A stretch of 64,000 nt of DNA from Peptococcus niger (GTDB lineage: Bacteria > Bacillota > Peptococcia > Peptococcales > Peptococcaceae). This document shows, in pieces, positions 27,020 to 35,517 of the stretch (position 1 is its first letter; each line of letters begins with the position of its first letter). The notes under the pieces are model-generated. The model was not told where the DNA came from and did no database searches. It was given only the letters and a program-made list of their open reading frames with translations. Made by a program: the position numbers and the translations under genes. The DNA lies in the NCBI RefSeq assembly GCF_900101835.1, contig NZ_FNAF01000001.1, forward strand, positions 1 to 64,000, given 5' to 3'.

Positions 27020-27648
27020 TGTCATTTGACAATGTTTTTCATTTTGATCTTACCGGGGCGGATTGCTTGATTGTCGGTGGCGGTAAGGTGGCGTTTAGGA
27101 AAGCGGGCTCGCTTATTGCAGGCGATGCCCGGGTAACGGTGGTTGCCCCAAAACTGGCTGCAGATTTTACGCGCCTCCCGGAAGAAGGCTATGATTGGAT
27201 TGCGCGTGAGTTTTTGCCGTCTGATCTTGCCGACCGTCAATTTGTTTTTGCTGCAACAGATGATCGCGCTTTGAACAAGACCATTGCACAGGCCTGTCGC
27301 GATAATCGTATTCCAGTTAATGTGGCCGATAGCCGTTCAAATAGCACTTTCATTGTTCCGGCAGTCCTTCAAAAAGGAGACTTAACCGTTTCTGTAGCGA
27401 CCAACGGCAAAAATCCGGGCTATTCACGGGCCCTTAAATCTTATTTGGACGACGTTCTCGATGACCGTTTATTGGAAGCGCTGGCCGTTTGGTCGGATGT
27501 GCGTGAAACAGTAAAGGTACGCGTGCCGGATCAATCTGAACGCGAACGTATTTTACGATCCGTCCAACTGGTGGAGCTGGTGGCTGCATTGGAAAATGAA
27601 AGCAAAGATAATGTGTATAGAAAGGTGATCAAATGTCTATTATTGTAA
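27019..27648 (+). CDS. Precorrin-2 dehydrogenase / sirohydrochlorin ferrochelatase domain (Met8/CysG-N type)
   Basis: A 209-residue NAD-binding protein. CLIVGGGKVAFRKAG is the Rossmann loop, followed by VAPKL, FAATDDRALN and VNVADSRSNSTFIVPAVLQ. The family oxidises precorrin-2 to sirohydrochlorin and may insert iron or cobalt. It appears shorter than CysG, lacking the methyltransferase half, which is supplied by the cobA-hemD fusion downstream. ATG 27019 overlaps the hepT stop; the adjacent TTG at 27016 is less likely. Confidence 0.92.
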   Translation: MSFDNVFHFDLTGADCLIVGGGKVAFRKAGSLIAGDARVTVVAPKLAADFTRLPEEGYDWIAREFLPSDLADRQFVFAATDDRALNKTIAQACRDNRIPVNVADSRSNSTFIVPAVLQKGDLTVSVATNGKNPGYSRALKSYLDDVLDDRLLEALAVWSDVRETVKVRVPDQSERERILRSVQLVELVAALENESKDNVYRKVIKCLLL

Positions 27649-28901
27649 TAGGCTTAAACCATAAGAGTGCGCCGGTTGAAGTACGTGAACGCGTATCTTT
27701 ATCCCGTCCGCAGATTATCAAATATAGCCCCATCGTGCGTGAAATTCCGTCCTTTAGCGGGTGTGCCATTTTGTCAACCTGCAATCGGACGGAAATTTAT
27801 TGTAATACTGAAACACCGGATGAGGCCATAAAAGATATTCTTAACTTGGTCGCGCAACGCAGTCAATTTGACATAGAGGAATTAAAACAATATATATACA
27901 TATTTAAAGGAGAAGAAGCTGTTCGCCATCTTTTTACAGTTTCAGCCGGTCTGGACTCCCTGGTATTGGGCGAATGCCAAATTCAGGGACAGGTTCAAGA
28001 TGCTTATGACGTTGCCCTGCATGAACACCTGTCGGACAGCATCATCAACACCTTATTTATGAACGCATTGACCGTTGGTAAAAGGGTTCGAACAGAGACG
28101 CAGGTGGATCGTCAGGCGGTGAGTATTTCCAGTGCAGCCGTTGAAATGGCAAAATCTTTCTTTGGGGAGTTAGAAGGGAAAAACGTACTTGTTCTAGGCG
28201 CCGGGGAAACCAGTGAACTCACGTCACGTCACTTGGTCAGTAACGGCATTACCAGCATTATGGTGGCCAACCGCACCTATGAACGGGCGCAATGGTTAGC
28301 TGATGAAATTGGCGGCAAAGCAGTGCGGTTGGATCACCTGCAAGCCTATCTTCCGGATGCGGATTTAATCATCAGTTCTACCGCCTCGCCAAAATATTTT
28401 ATCGAAGCAAAAGATTTGTCACCGTATTTAAACAATCGCCAGCGACCGCTTCTCATTATTGATATTGCTGTACCGCGTGATATTGAGCCAGCGGTCGGCG
28501 ACTTGCCACATGTCACCTTGTATGACATCGATGATCTTCAAACAGCCGTCAACCGCAATAAGGCCTATCGTGCAAAAGAGGCGATTGCAGCACGGGATAT
28601 TGTTCAAGAAGAATTAGATGATTTTCTCTTTTGGTTGGACACTTTATGGGTTGTACCGACCATTGTGCGTATGAGGGAGCAATTAGCGGATATTAAAGAA
28701 AAAGAAATTCGCAAGGCAATCAATCGCATCGACAACCCGAGTGAGCGTGAGGTACAGATTATAGAGCAAATGGCCAACAGCATTGTCAACCAATGGCTGC
28801 ACACGCCCATGACCAATATGAAACGCTTGGCCGGTAAGCGGATCGACCAAATTGATTGCTATATTCGGGCAATTAACGATCTCTGGGATTTAAAACAATA
28901 G
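27633..28901 (+). CDS. hemA: Glutamyl-tRNA reductase
   Basis: First committed step of C5-pathway tetrapyrrole synthesis; 422 residues. The catalytic Cys lies in ILSTCNRTEIY (about Cys50), followed by SAGLDSLVLGECQIQGQV, the NADPH site VLVLGAGETSELTSRHL and the C-terminal dimer helix. It starts 16 bases before the preceding stop. With hemL it makes 5-aminolevulinate. Confidence 0.97.
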   Translation: MSIIVIGLNHKSAPVEVRERVSLSRPQIIKYSPIVREIPSFSGCAILSTCNRTEIYCNTETPDEAIKDILNLVAQRSQFDIEELKQYIYIFKGEEAVRHLFTVSAGLDSLVLGECQIQGQVQDAYDVALHEHLSDSIINTLFMNALTVGKRVRTETQVDRQAVSISSAAVEMAKSFFGELEGKNVLVLGAGETSELTSRHLVSNGITSIMVANRTYERAQWLADEIGGKAVRLDHLQAYLPDADLIISSTASPKYFIEAKDLSPYLNNRQRPLLIIDIAVPRDIEPAVGDLPHVTLYDIDDLQTAVNRNKAYRAKEAIAARDIVQEELDDFLFWLDTLWVVPTIVRMREQLADIKEKEIRKAINRIDNPSEREVQIIEQMANSIVNQWLHTPMTNMKRLAGKRIDQIDCYIRAINDLWDLKQ

Positions 28902-28909
28902 GGGGACTT

Positions 28910-29845
28910 ATGACGATTAAAAAACATTGTCGCGTTGGAACGCGCTCCAGTCAATTGGCCTTATGGCAAACCCGGCATGTGATTGTGGAACTTGAGAAAC
29001 GATTTCCTGAAACGGCTTTTGAAGTGATTGAAATGTCGACCAAGGGGGACCGCATTCTCAATCAAGCGCTTTCGGCGATTGGCGATAAAGGGCTGTTTAC
29101 GCGGGATTTAGAAGACGCCATGCATTCCGGGGCCATTGATTTTGCAGTACACAGTTTAAAGGATATGCCAACTTTACTGCCGGACGGGCTAGGCTTGACT
29201 GCCATGCTGTCGCGTGAAGATCCACGTGATGCGCTATTGGCAAAAAATGGCATTACAGATATCATGGATTTACCGCAGCAAGCCATCGTGGGCACCAGTA
29301 GTTTAAGACGAAAAGCCCAATTACTAGCCCTACGGCCGGATTTGGACATACGGGATTTGAGAGGCAATGTACAAACCCGCATCCGCAAATTTACGGAAGG
29401 ACCCTTTCATGCCGCCATTTTAGCCAGTGCCGGCTTAAAACGCATGGAAATGGACGAACACATCGCCGCCTATCTGCCAACAGAGCAATTTATTCCTGCA
29501 GTCGGTCAGGGCATTGTGGTGGTCGAGTCACGCCTTGACGATGAGGACATGTTGGAAATGCTGGCGCAGGTAAATGACAGGTCTGCTGCCACTTGTGCCC
29601 AGGCTGAGCGAGCTTTTATGCGGCGTCTGGAAGGCGGCTGTCAGGTACCCATCGGGGCTTTGGCCCATATTAAAGATAATCATTTAACTGTTCGTGGATT
29701 TTTAGGCCGGGTAGATGGTTCTGAAGTGATTATCAAAGAAAAGCAGGGGCTTATTTCCGATGCGGAAGCCGTAGGCACTGCCTTGGCAGAGGATATGCTA
29801 TCCGGAGCCGGCCAATCAATCTTGGCCGCTATCCGTGAAGAATAG
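28910..29845 (+). CDS. hemC: Hydroxymethylbilane synthase (porphobilinogen deaminase)
   Basis: Polymerises four porphobilinogens; 311 residues. RVGTRSSQLALWQTRHV, SLKDMPT, GTSSLRRKAQL, DLRGNVQTRIRK and the dipyrromethane-cofactor Cys in LEGGCQVPIGA are all present. It sits 8 bases after hemA with ATG behind AGGGGGA. Confidence 0.97.
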   Translation: MTIKKHCRVGTRSSQLALWQTRHVIVELEKRFPETAFEVIEMSTKGDRILNQALSAIGDKGLFTRDLEDAMHSGAIDFAVHSLKDMPTLLPDGLGLTAMLSREDPRDALLAKNGITDIMDLPQQAIVGTSSLRRKAQLLALRPDLDIRDLRGNVQTRIRKFTEGPFHAAILASAGLKRMEMDEHIAAYLPTEQFIPAVGQGIVVVESRLDDEDMLEMLAQVNDRSAATCAQAERAFMRRLEGGCQVPIGALAHIKDNHLTVRGFLGRVDGSEVIIKEKQGLISDAEAVGTALAEDMLSGAGQSILAAIREE

Positions 29846-29853
29846 GAGCGTAT

Positions 29854-31380
29854 ATGAATAAGGGAATGGTATACTTAGTCGGCGCAGGGCCGGGGGATGT
29901 CGGCTTGATTACCTTAAAGGGCCTGAAAGCAATTCAAACGGCAGATGTTATCGTTTACGATCGTTTGGCAAATTCTCGGTTGTTGAGTTTTGCCAAACCG
30001 GACTGCCAGATGATTTATTGCGGAAAAACACCGGATCATCATACTTTAAAACAAGATGAGATTAATGCGCTGTTGGTTGATTTAGCGGGTAAACACCAGG
30101 TTGTCACGCGGTTAAAAGGTGGCGATCCTTTTGTGTTTGGACGTGGTGGTGAAGAAGGGGAAGAACTGCGTAAAGCCGGGTATGATTTTGAAATTGTGCC
30201 GGGCATTACATCTGCCATTGCTGTGCCGGCCTATGCGGGCATTCCGGTGACCCATCGTCATCTGACATCAACGTTTACAGTGATTACAGGCCATGAAGAC
30301 CCCACCAAGGATGACAGTCAGATCAATTGGCAAAGGTTGGGAGAAGACCCGGGCACCCTGATTTTTCTGATGGGCGTGGGGAGATTACAAGGCATCGTCA
30401 GTCAGCTAATGCGCTACGGCAAAGATCCCCATACGCCGGTGGCCTTAATTCGCTGGGGAACGCGTCCTGAACAAGCGACGGTAACCGGCACGCTGGAAAC
30501 CATTGTAGAAGTGGTTGAGGCCGCAGGCTTTACGTCCCCAGCCATCATCATTATCGGCGATGTGGTTGGCATGCGGGACACACTGGCCTGGTTTGAGAAC
30601 AAGCCGCTCTTCGGCCAGCGTATCTTGGTAACGCGCGCCAGAGAACAAGCCAGTGCTTTATCGGAAAAGATAGAGGCTCTTGGCGGCGAGGCGATTGAAG
30701 CCCCGATGATTCGTATCAAACCGGCCACAGACCAAGCTCCACTTCAAAATGCTGTGGCCAATATTGATGTTTACGATTGGATTATTTTCACCTCGACAAA
30801 TGGTGTCAGATACTTTATGAAGGCACTGATGGCAGCTGGGAAGGACGTCCGCGCCTTGGCAGGGGCCAAACTTTGTGCCATTGGCACAAAGACAGCGGAT
30901 GCCTTGCTGGGATACGGCCTTCGCGTTGAAGTGATGCCGGAAGTTTTTCGTGCTGAAGCGGTAGCTGAGGCATTGCAAGGACATATCAGTTCAGCTGGTC
31001 GGGTGCTGATTCCCCGCTCAAACCTTGGCAGAGCGGTTTTGGTGGATGAATTGGAAAAAATGGGCATGGAGGTTGATGATGTCATCGCCTATGAAACAGT
31101 TCAAGCAGATCTTCCCGAAGGTGGTTTAGCTGGCCTGCTTCAAGAAAATCATGTGAATGCTGTGACCTTTACCAGCTCATCAACAGTGAAAAATTTTATG
31201 CGCCTATTGGCCGACAAGTCTTTCTTGCCGGCGTCGTTTAAAATTGTCTCCATTGGACCAATCACAAGTCAAACATTGGCTGAATATGGGCTGAAGGCTG
31301 ATATTGAAGCAGATCCCTATACAATAGATGGTGTGGTTGAAGCACTGGTTGCATTAACAAAATCACAAAAGGAGTCTTAA
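29854..31380 (+). CDS. cobA-hemD: Fused uroporphyrinogen-III methyltransferase / uroporphyrinogen-III synthase
   Basis: A 508-residue two-domain enzyme. Residues 1-250 are SAM-dependent CobA: LVGAGPGDVGLITLKGL, LKGGDPFVFGRGGEE and GIPVTHR. From about 252 (RILVTRAREQASALSEKIEALGG) to the end is HemD, which closes and inverts ring D. The fusion sends hydroxymethylbilane straight to precorrin-2 and is common in anaerobic Firmicutes making siroheme or cobalamin. No frameshift is visible at the junction. Confidence 0.96.
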   Translation: MNKGMVYLVGAGPGDVGLITLKGLKAIQTADVIVYDRLANSRLLSFAKPDCQMIYCGKTPDHHTLKQDEINALLVDLAGKHQVVTRLKGGDPFVFGRGGEEGEELRKAGYDFEIVPGITSAIAVPAYAGIPVTHRHLTSTFTVITGHEDPTKDDSQINWQRLGEDPGTLIFLMGVGRLQGIVSQLMRYGKDPHTPVALIRWGTRPEQATVTGTLETIVEVVEAAGFTSPAIIIIGDVVGMRDTLAWFENKPLFGQRILVTRAREQASALSEKIEALGGEAIEAPMIRIKPATDQAPLQNAVANIDVYDWIIFTSTNGVRYFMKALMAAGKDVRALAGAKLCAIGTKTADALLGYGLRVEVMPEVFRAEAVAEALQGHISSAGRVLIPRSNLGRAVLVDELEKMGMEVDDVIAYETVQADLPEGGLAGLLQENHVNAVTFTSSSTVKNFMRLLADKSFLPASFKIVSIGPITSQTLAEYGLKADIEADPYTIDGVVEALVALTKSQKES

Positions 31381-31381
31381 T

Positions 31382-32368
31382 ATGAATTTAACACATCGCA
31401 TGCGTCGATTGCGCCGTACACCGGCTATTCGGCGCATGGTACAAAGCGTATACATTCATCCGGAAGACATGATTTACCCGATATTTGTCACGGAGCTTTC
31501 CGATAAACCACAAGAGGTCAGTTCCATGCCTGGTGTATGGCAATTCCCCTTGGACGATGTTTTGACTGAAGTGGACCGATGTGTGAATGCGGGCATTGAA
31601 GCCATCATGCTTTTCGGCTTGCCTGCTGAAAAAGACGAAAAGGCCTCACAAGCATACGCACAAGATGGGATTGTGCAAAAAGCCATTCGTAAAATCAGAG
31701 CGGCTTATCCGGAGTTAATCATTACGACAGATGTCTGTCTTTGTGAATACACCAGTCATGGCCATTGCGGAATGATTGCTGCTGATGGTGATGTGCAAAA
31801 CGATCCGACGCTCACCCTGCTGGCCAAAACAGCTGTGAGTCATGCTGAAGCCGGTGCCGATATTTTATCGCCGTCAGACATGATGGATGGCCGCGTGGCT
31901 TTTATCCGCCAGGCACTGGATGACGCCGGGTATCAGAATGTATCCATCATGGCTCATTGCGCTAAATTTGCATCAGCTTTTTTCGGGCCTTTTCGCGACG
32001 CGGCAGATTCAGCACCCCAGTTTGGTGATCGCAAAACCTATCAAATGGATCCAGCCTCCGGTGCACGTCAAGCCTTAGAAGAAATTGCTTTGGACGTCGA
32101 TGAAGGCACGGATTTTATCATTGTTAAGCCGGGGCTGGCTTATCTGGATTTGGTCAGCCAAGCCGCCGAAAATTTTTTGCAACCCATTGTCACATATAAT
32201 GTGAGCGGTGAATACGCCATGGTAAAGGCAGCTGCTGAAAAGGGTTGGATTGATGAAAAGAAAGTTGTCATGGAAATGATGTACGCCTTTAAACGCGCTG
32301 GCGCAGATATTATTATCACCTATCATGCTATTGATGTGGCCAATTGGCTAAAGGAGGAACAAGCATGA
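31382..32368 (+). CDS. hemB: Delta-aminolevulinic acid dehydratase
   Basis: Condenses two 5-aminolevulinates to porphobilinogen; 328 residues. The zinc-binding Cys-rich loop DVCLCEYTSHGHC is present, as in zinc-dependent rather than magnesium-only forms. Catalytic lysines lie in IMAHCAKFASAF and FIIVKPGLAYLD. It begins 1 base after the fusion gene and overlaps hemL by 4 bases. Confidence 0.97.
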   Translation: MNLTHRMRRLRRTPAIRRMVQSVYIHPEDMIYPIFVTELSDKPQEVSSMPGVWQFPLDDVLTEVDRCVNAGIEAIMLFGLPAEKDEKASQAYAQDGIVQKAIRKIRAAYPELIITTDVCLCEYTSHGHCGMIAADGDVQNDPTLTLLAKTAVSHAEAGADILSPSDMMDGRVAFIRQALDDAGYQNVSIMAHCAKFASAFFGPFRDAADSAPQFGDRKTYQMDPASGARQALEEIALDVDEGTDFIIVKPGLAYLDLVSQAAENFLQPIVTYNVSGEYAMVKAAAEKGWIDEKKVVMEMMYAFKRAGADIIITYHAIDVANWLKEEQA

Positions 32369-33663
32369 GCTTAAATTATGATAAATCAAAAGCCGCTTAT
32401 GAAGCGGCCAATAAAGTCATCCCTGGTGGTGTCAACAGTCCTGTTCGTGCATTTCGCGCTGTTGGTGATTACCCCATCTTTATTGAAAGCGGTCAGGGTG
32501 CTCATGTGACCGATATTGATGGCAATGAGTTGATTGATTTTATTTGCTCCTGGGGCCCGCTTATTTTTGGTCACAACGATCCTGTGGTTCAAGAGGCTGT
32601 TATGTCTGCTGTCCAAAAAGGGACAACTTTTGGTATGCCAACGGAAATTGAAACGCTTATGGCGGAAAAAATCGTTGAACTGATTCCATCCATTGAAAAA
32701 GTGCGCATGGTGTCTTCCGGGACGGAAGCAACCATGAGCGCTCTTCGCCTTGCCAGAGGGTATACAGGTCGGGATAAGATCGTCAAATGTGGCGGCTGCT
32801 ATCACGGGCATGCAGATCACCTGTTGATTCAAGCCGGTTCCGGCGCCTTGACCTTTGGCGTACCGTCCAGCCCGGGTGTTCCTGAGAACATTGCGCACGA
32901 AACCCTCACGGCCACCTACAACGATATCGACAGCTTTAAAGCTCTTTTTGCCGAATACCAAAATGAAATTGCAGCGGTTATTATTGAACCGATTCCGGGA
33001 AATATGGGACTGATTCTTCCGGAAGAAGGATTTTTAGAAGCCTTACGCGAATTAACAAAAGAAAACGGCAGCTTATTAATTTTTGACGAAGTTATTTCAG
33101 GTTTTCGTGCGTCTCTCGGCGGCGCTCAAAAACGATTTGGTATTATGCCGGATTTAACCTGCCTGGGTAAAATTATTGGTGGTGGTCTGCCGGTTGGTGC
33201 CTTTGGCGGTCGTGCCGATATTATGGATCACTTGGCACCGGTCGGTGATGTGTATCAGGCCGGTACCTTATCTGGTAACCCCCTGGCCATGAAGGCTGGC
33301 TATACAACCCTTTGCGAACTGCAGAAGCGCAATCCTTATGCCGACTTGGATGCAAGAGCCAAAAGACTTGAAGAAGGATTGGCGGCTGCAGCTGATGCCC
33401 ATGGTGTGCGCGCAACTATCAATCAGGTCGGTTCCTTACTAACCGTATTCTTTACAGATCGTCCGGTGCACACCTATGCAGATGCACAAACATCATCTGT
33501 CGACCAATACCGGATCTTTTTCCAAGCCTTGCTGGCCGAAGGCATCCACTTGCCGCCCTCTCAGTTTGAATGCTGGTTTATTTCCACCGCCCATACGGAT
33601 GCGGACATTGAGAAAACCATCCAAGCTGCTGAGAAAGCTTTTGCCGCCGTTGCCAAGGCATAA
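32365..33663 (+). CDS. hemL: Glutamate-1-semialdehyde 2,1-aminomutase
   Basis: A PLP enzyme that makes 5-aminolevulinate from the HemA product; 432 residues. VIPGGVNSPVRAFRAVG, SSGTEATMSALRLARG, GCYHGHAD, LLIFDEVISGFR and the PLP lysine in LGKIIGGGLPVGAFGG are visible. I chose ATG 32365 (ATGA overlap with the hemB stop, behind AAGGAGGAA); upstream in-frame codons lie within hemB. Confidence 0.97.
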   Translation: MSLNYDKSKAAYEAANKVIPGGVNSPVRAFRAVGDYPIFIESGQGAHVTDIDGNELIDFICSWGPLIFGHNDPVVQEAVMSAVQKGTTFGMPTEIETLMAEKIVELIPSIEKVRMVSSGTEATMSALRLARGYTGRDKIVKCGGCYHGHADHLLIQAGSGALTFGVPSSPGVPENIAHETLTATYNDIDSFKALFAEYQNEIAAVIIEPIPGNMGLILPEEGFLEALRELTKENGSLLIFDEVISGFRASLGGAQKRFGIMPDLTCLGKIIGGGLPVGAFGGRADIMDHLAPVGDVYQAGTLSGNPLAMKAGYTTLCELQKRNPYADLDARAKRLEEGLAAAADAHGVRATINQVGSLLTVFFTDRPVHTYADAQTSSVDQYRIFFQALLAEGIHLPPSQFECWFISTAHTDADIEKTIQAAEKAFAAVAKA

Positions 33664-35012
33664 TGGCAATGGCGAAAGGTAAATTTTATTGTCAGACATA
33701 TGGCTGCCAGATGAATGAGCACGATTCAGAAATCATGGCGGGCTTGCTTAGTGAAAGCGGTTATGTGCCTTGCGAGATTAGGGAAGATGCTGATGTTATC
33801 ATCATCAACACTTGTTGTATCCGAGAAAAGGCTGAACATAAGGTCCTGAGCCTGCTTGGCGAGCTGCGCGGGCTTGTTGAGGAACACCCTGAAAAAGTCG
33901 TTGCGGTAACTGGCTGTATGGTGCAACAAGCAGATATTGTGCCTAAAATACGGCGGGCCTGTCCTCATGTGAAGCTGATCATTGGAACGCATAACTTCCA
34001 TCGCATTGCTGAATACGTAGACCGTATTCGGGCAACAAATGAACTGATCTGCGATATTCCCACTGAAGAGCTGTTGATTGAAGAAGCCTTGCCAACCATG
34101 CGCGAATTTCCGCATAAGGCATTTGTCAACATCACCTATGGCTGCAATAATTACTGCACCTACTGCATCGTGCCCTATGTCCGCGGTAAGGAACGCAGCC
34201 GGGATTTAGCGGATATTCTGGATGAAGTGCGCCAATTGGTGAATGATGGCGTTAAAGAAATTACTTTTTTAGGGCAAAACGTCAATTCCTACGGCAACGA
34301 TTTGGTCGATCCGTCTGCGAATTTTGCAAGGCTTTTAGAGGAAGCAGACCAGGCGGAGGGGCTTGAACGTATTCGATTCATGACCTCACACCCAAAAGAT
34401 TTAACCCAAGCGGTCATCGATGTGATTGCTAAGAGTCATCATATCTGTCATTACATCCACTTGCCTGTTCAGGCGGGAAGCAATGCCGTTTTACAACGGA
34501 TGAACCGGCGTTATACCAGAGAGCATTATTTGCAACTGGTTGCCGCCATCCGTCAAGCGCTGCCGAATGCAGCATTAACGACGGATATTATTGTCGGCTT
34601 TCCGGGAGAAACAGAAGATGATTTTATGAGCACCTTATCCCTTGTGGAAAAAGTCGGGTTTGACAATGCTTTTGCCTTTGCTTATTCGCCACGCGCCGGA
34701 ACCCCGGCTGCAAAGATGGCAGATCAAGTGCCTTTTGAGGAAAAAAAAGAACGATTGGCGCGTTTAAATAGCCTTTTAGCCAAGTGGTCGTTAATTAGGA
34801 ACCAAGCTTATATCGGTAAAAAGGTTAAAGTCTTGGTAGATGGGGTAAGTAAAACCAACGAGCAGATTTTAAGTGGCAAAACAGATAGCGGTAAAATTGT
34901 GCTTTTTGAAGCCCCCAAACACTACGTTGGCCGGTTGGTTGATGTGGAAATTGAAACTGCTCAAACTTGGATTTTAAAAGGTAAAGTGACGTTTGATGAT
35001 TTGGAGGTATAA
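33663..35012 (+). CDS. miaB: tRNA-2-methylthio-N6-dimethylallyladenosine synthase
   Basis: A radical-SAM methylthiotransferase of 449 residues acting on i6A37 of tRNA. The N-terminal cluster Cys are in YCQTYGCQMN, INTCCIRE and VTGCMVQ; the radical-SAM triad is GCNNYCTYC (Cys-x3-Cys-x2-Cys), and a TRAM domain ends the protein. ATG overlaps the hemL stop (TAATG); a second ATG lies at 33669. The ylbF-like gene follows at once, notable because YlbF complexes affect MiaB in Bacillus. Confidence 0.96.
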   Translation: MAMAKGKFYCQTYGCQMNEHDSEIMAGLLSESGYVPCEIREDADVIIINTCCIREKAEHKVLSLLGELRGLVEEHPEKVVAVTGCMVQQADIVPKIRRACPHVKLIIGTHNFHRIAEYVDRIRATNELICDIPTEELLIEEALPTMREFPHKAFVNITYGCNNYCTYCIVPYVRGKERSRDLADILDEVRQLVNDGVKEITFLGQNVNSYGNDLVDPSANFARLLEEADQAEGLERIRFMTSHPKDLTQAVIDVIAKSHHICHYIHLPVQAGSNAVLQRMNRRYTREHYLQLVAAIRQALPNAALTTDIIVGFPGETEDDFMSTLSLVEKVGFDNAFAFAYSPRAGTPAAKMADQVPFEEKKERLARLNSLLAKWSLIRNQAYIGKKVKVLVDGVSKTNEQILSGKTDSGKIVLFEAPKHYVGRLVDVEIETAQTWILKGKVTFDDLEV

Positions 35013-35014
35013 AA

Positions 35015-35407
35015 TTGAGTATCTTAGATAAAGCGAAAGAATTGGCAGATGCTATTTCCGAAAGCCCGGAATTGCGTCGGGTTAAAGAAACGGAATTACG
35101 GATTATGATTAACATGGATGCGCGGGAAATCGTTGAAGAATACCAAAACATTCAAACCGATGCCATCAACTCGGGTGTGAATTATGAAGATCTTCCTGAA
35201 GAAAAGAAAGAACGGTTGCAGTATTTGGAAGAACAAATGAACAGCAATGAAATCATTAACGAATATCTGTCTGCAAACCAGGAATTAAATCAAATTTTAG
35301 AATCTGTGAATATGGTTATTACCGGTGCTTTAAACGGCAATCAGAGCGATTGCTCCAGCTGCTCCAGTTCTGGAGACTGCGGTGGCAGCTGTCCTTCAGG
35401 CCATTAA
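35015..35407 (+). CDS. YlbF-family protein with Cys-rich tail
   Basis: A helical 130-residue protein of the YlbF/YmcA (RicF/RicA) family, starting at TTG behind TTGGAGGT. The core matches LAEAISESPEL-type wording (LADAISESPELRRVKETE) and a C-terminal helix (YLSANQELNQILESVN). The tail has four Cys in CSSCSSSGDCGGSC, suited to an iron-sulfur or zinc site. In Bacillus the YlbF-YmcA-YaaT complex binds [4Fe-4S] and influences RNA maturation. Its position right after miaB suggests a link to tRNA modification; that is inference. Confidence 0.8.
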   Translation: MSILDKAKELADAISESPELRRVKETELRIMINMDAREIVEEYQNIQTDAINSGVNYEDLPEEKKERLQYLEEQMNSNEIINEYLSANQELNQILESVNMVITGALNGNQSDCSSCSSSGDCGGSCPSGH

Positions 35408-35419
35408 AATTAAATTATT

Positions 35420-35458
35420 ATGCCGACAGAAATCAATTGATTTCTGTCGGCATTTTGC
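35420..35458 (+). terminator. Terminator of the hep-hem-miaB operon
   Basis: ATGCCGACAGAAATCAA and TTGATTTCTGTCGGCAT form a 17-bp perfect stem with almost no loop, followed by TTTTGCTT. Confidence 0.85.
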
Positions 35459-35517
35459 TTATTATTAAATTATTATAGGCTATGGCGAATGAAGAAAGTT
35501 ATGAAAGGTGAGCTATC

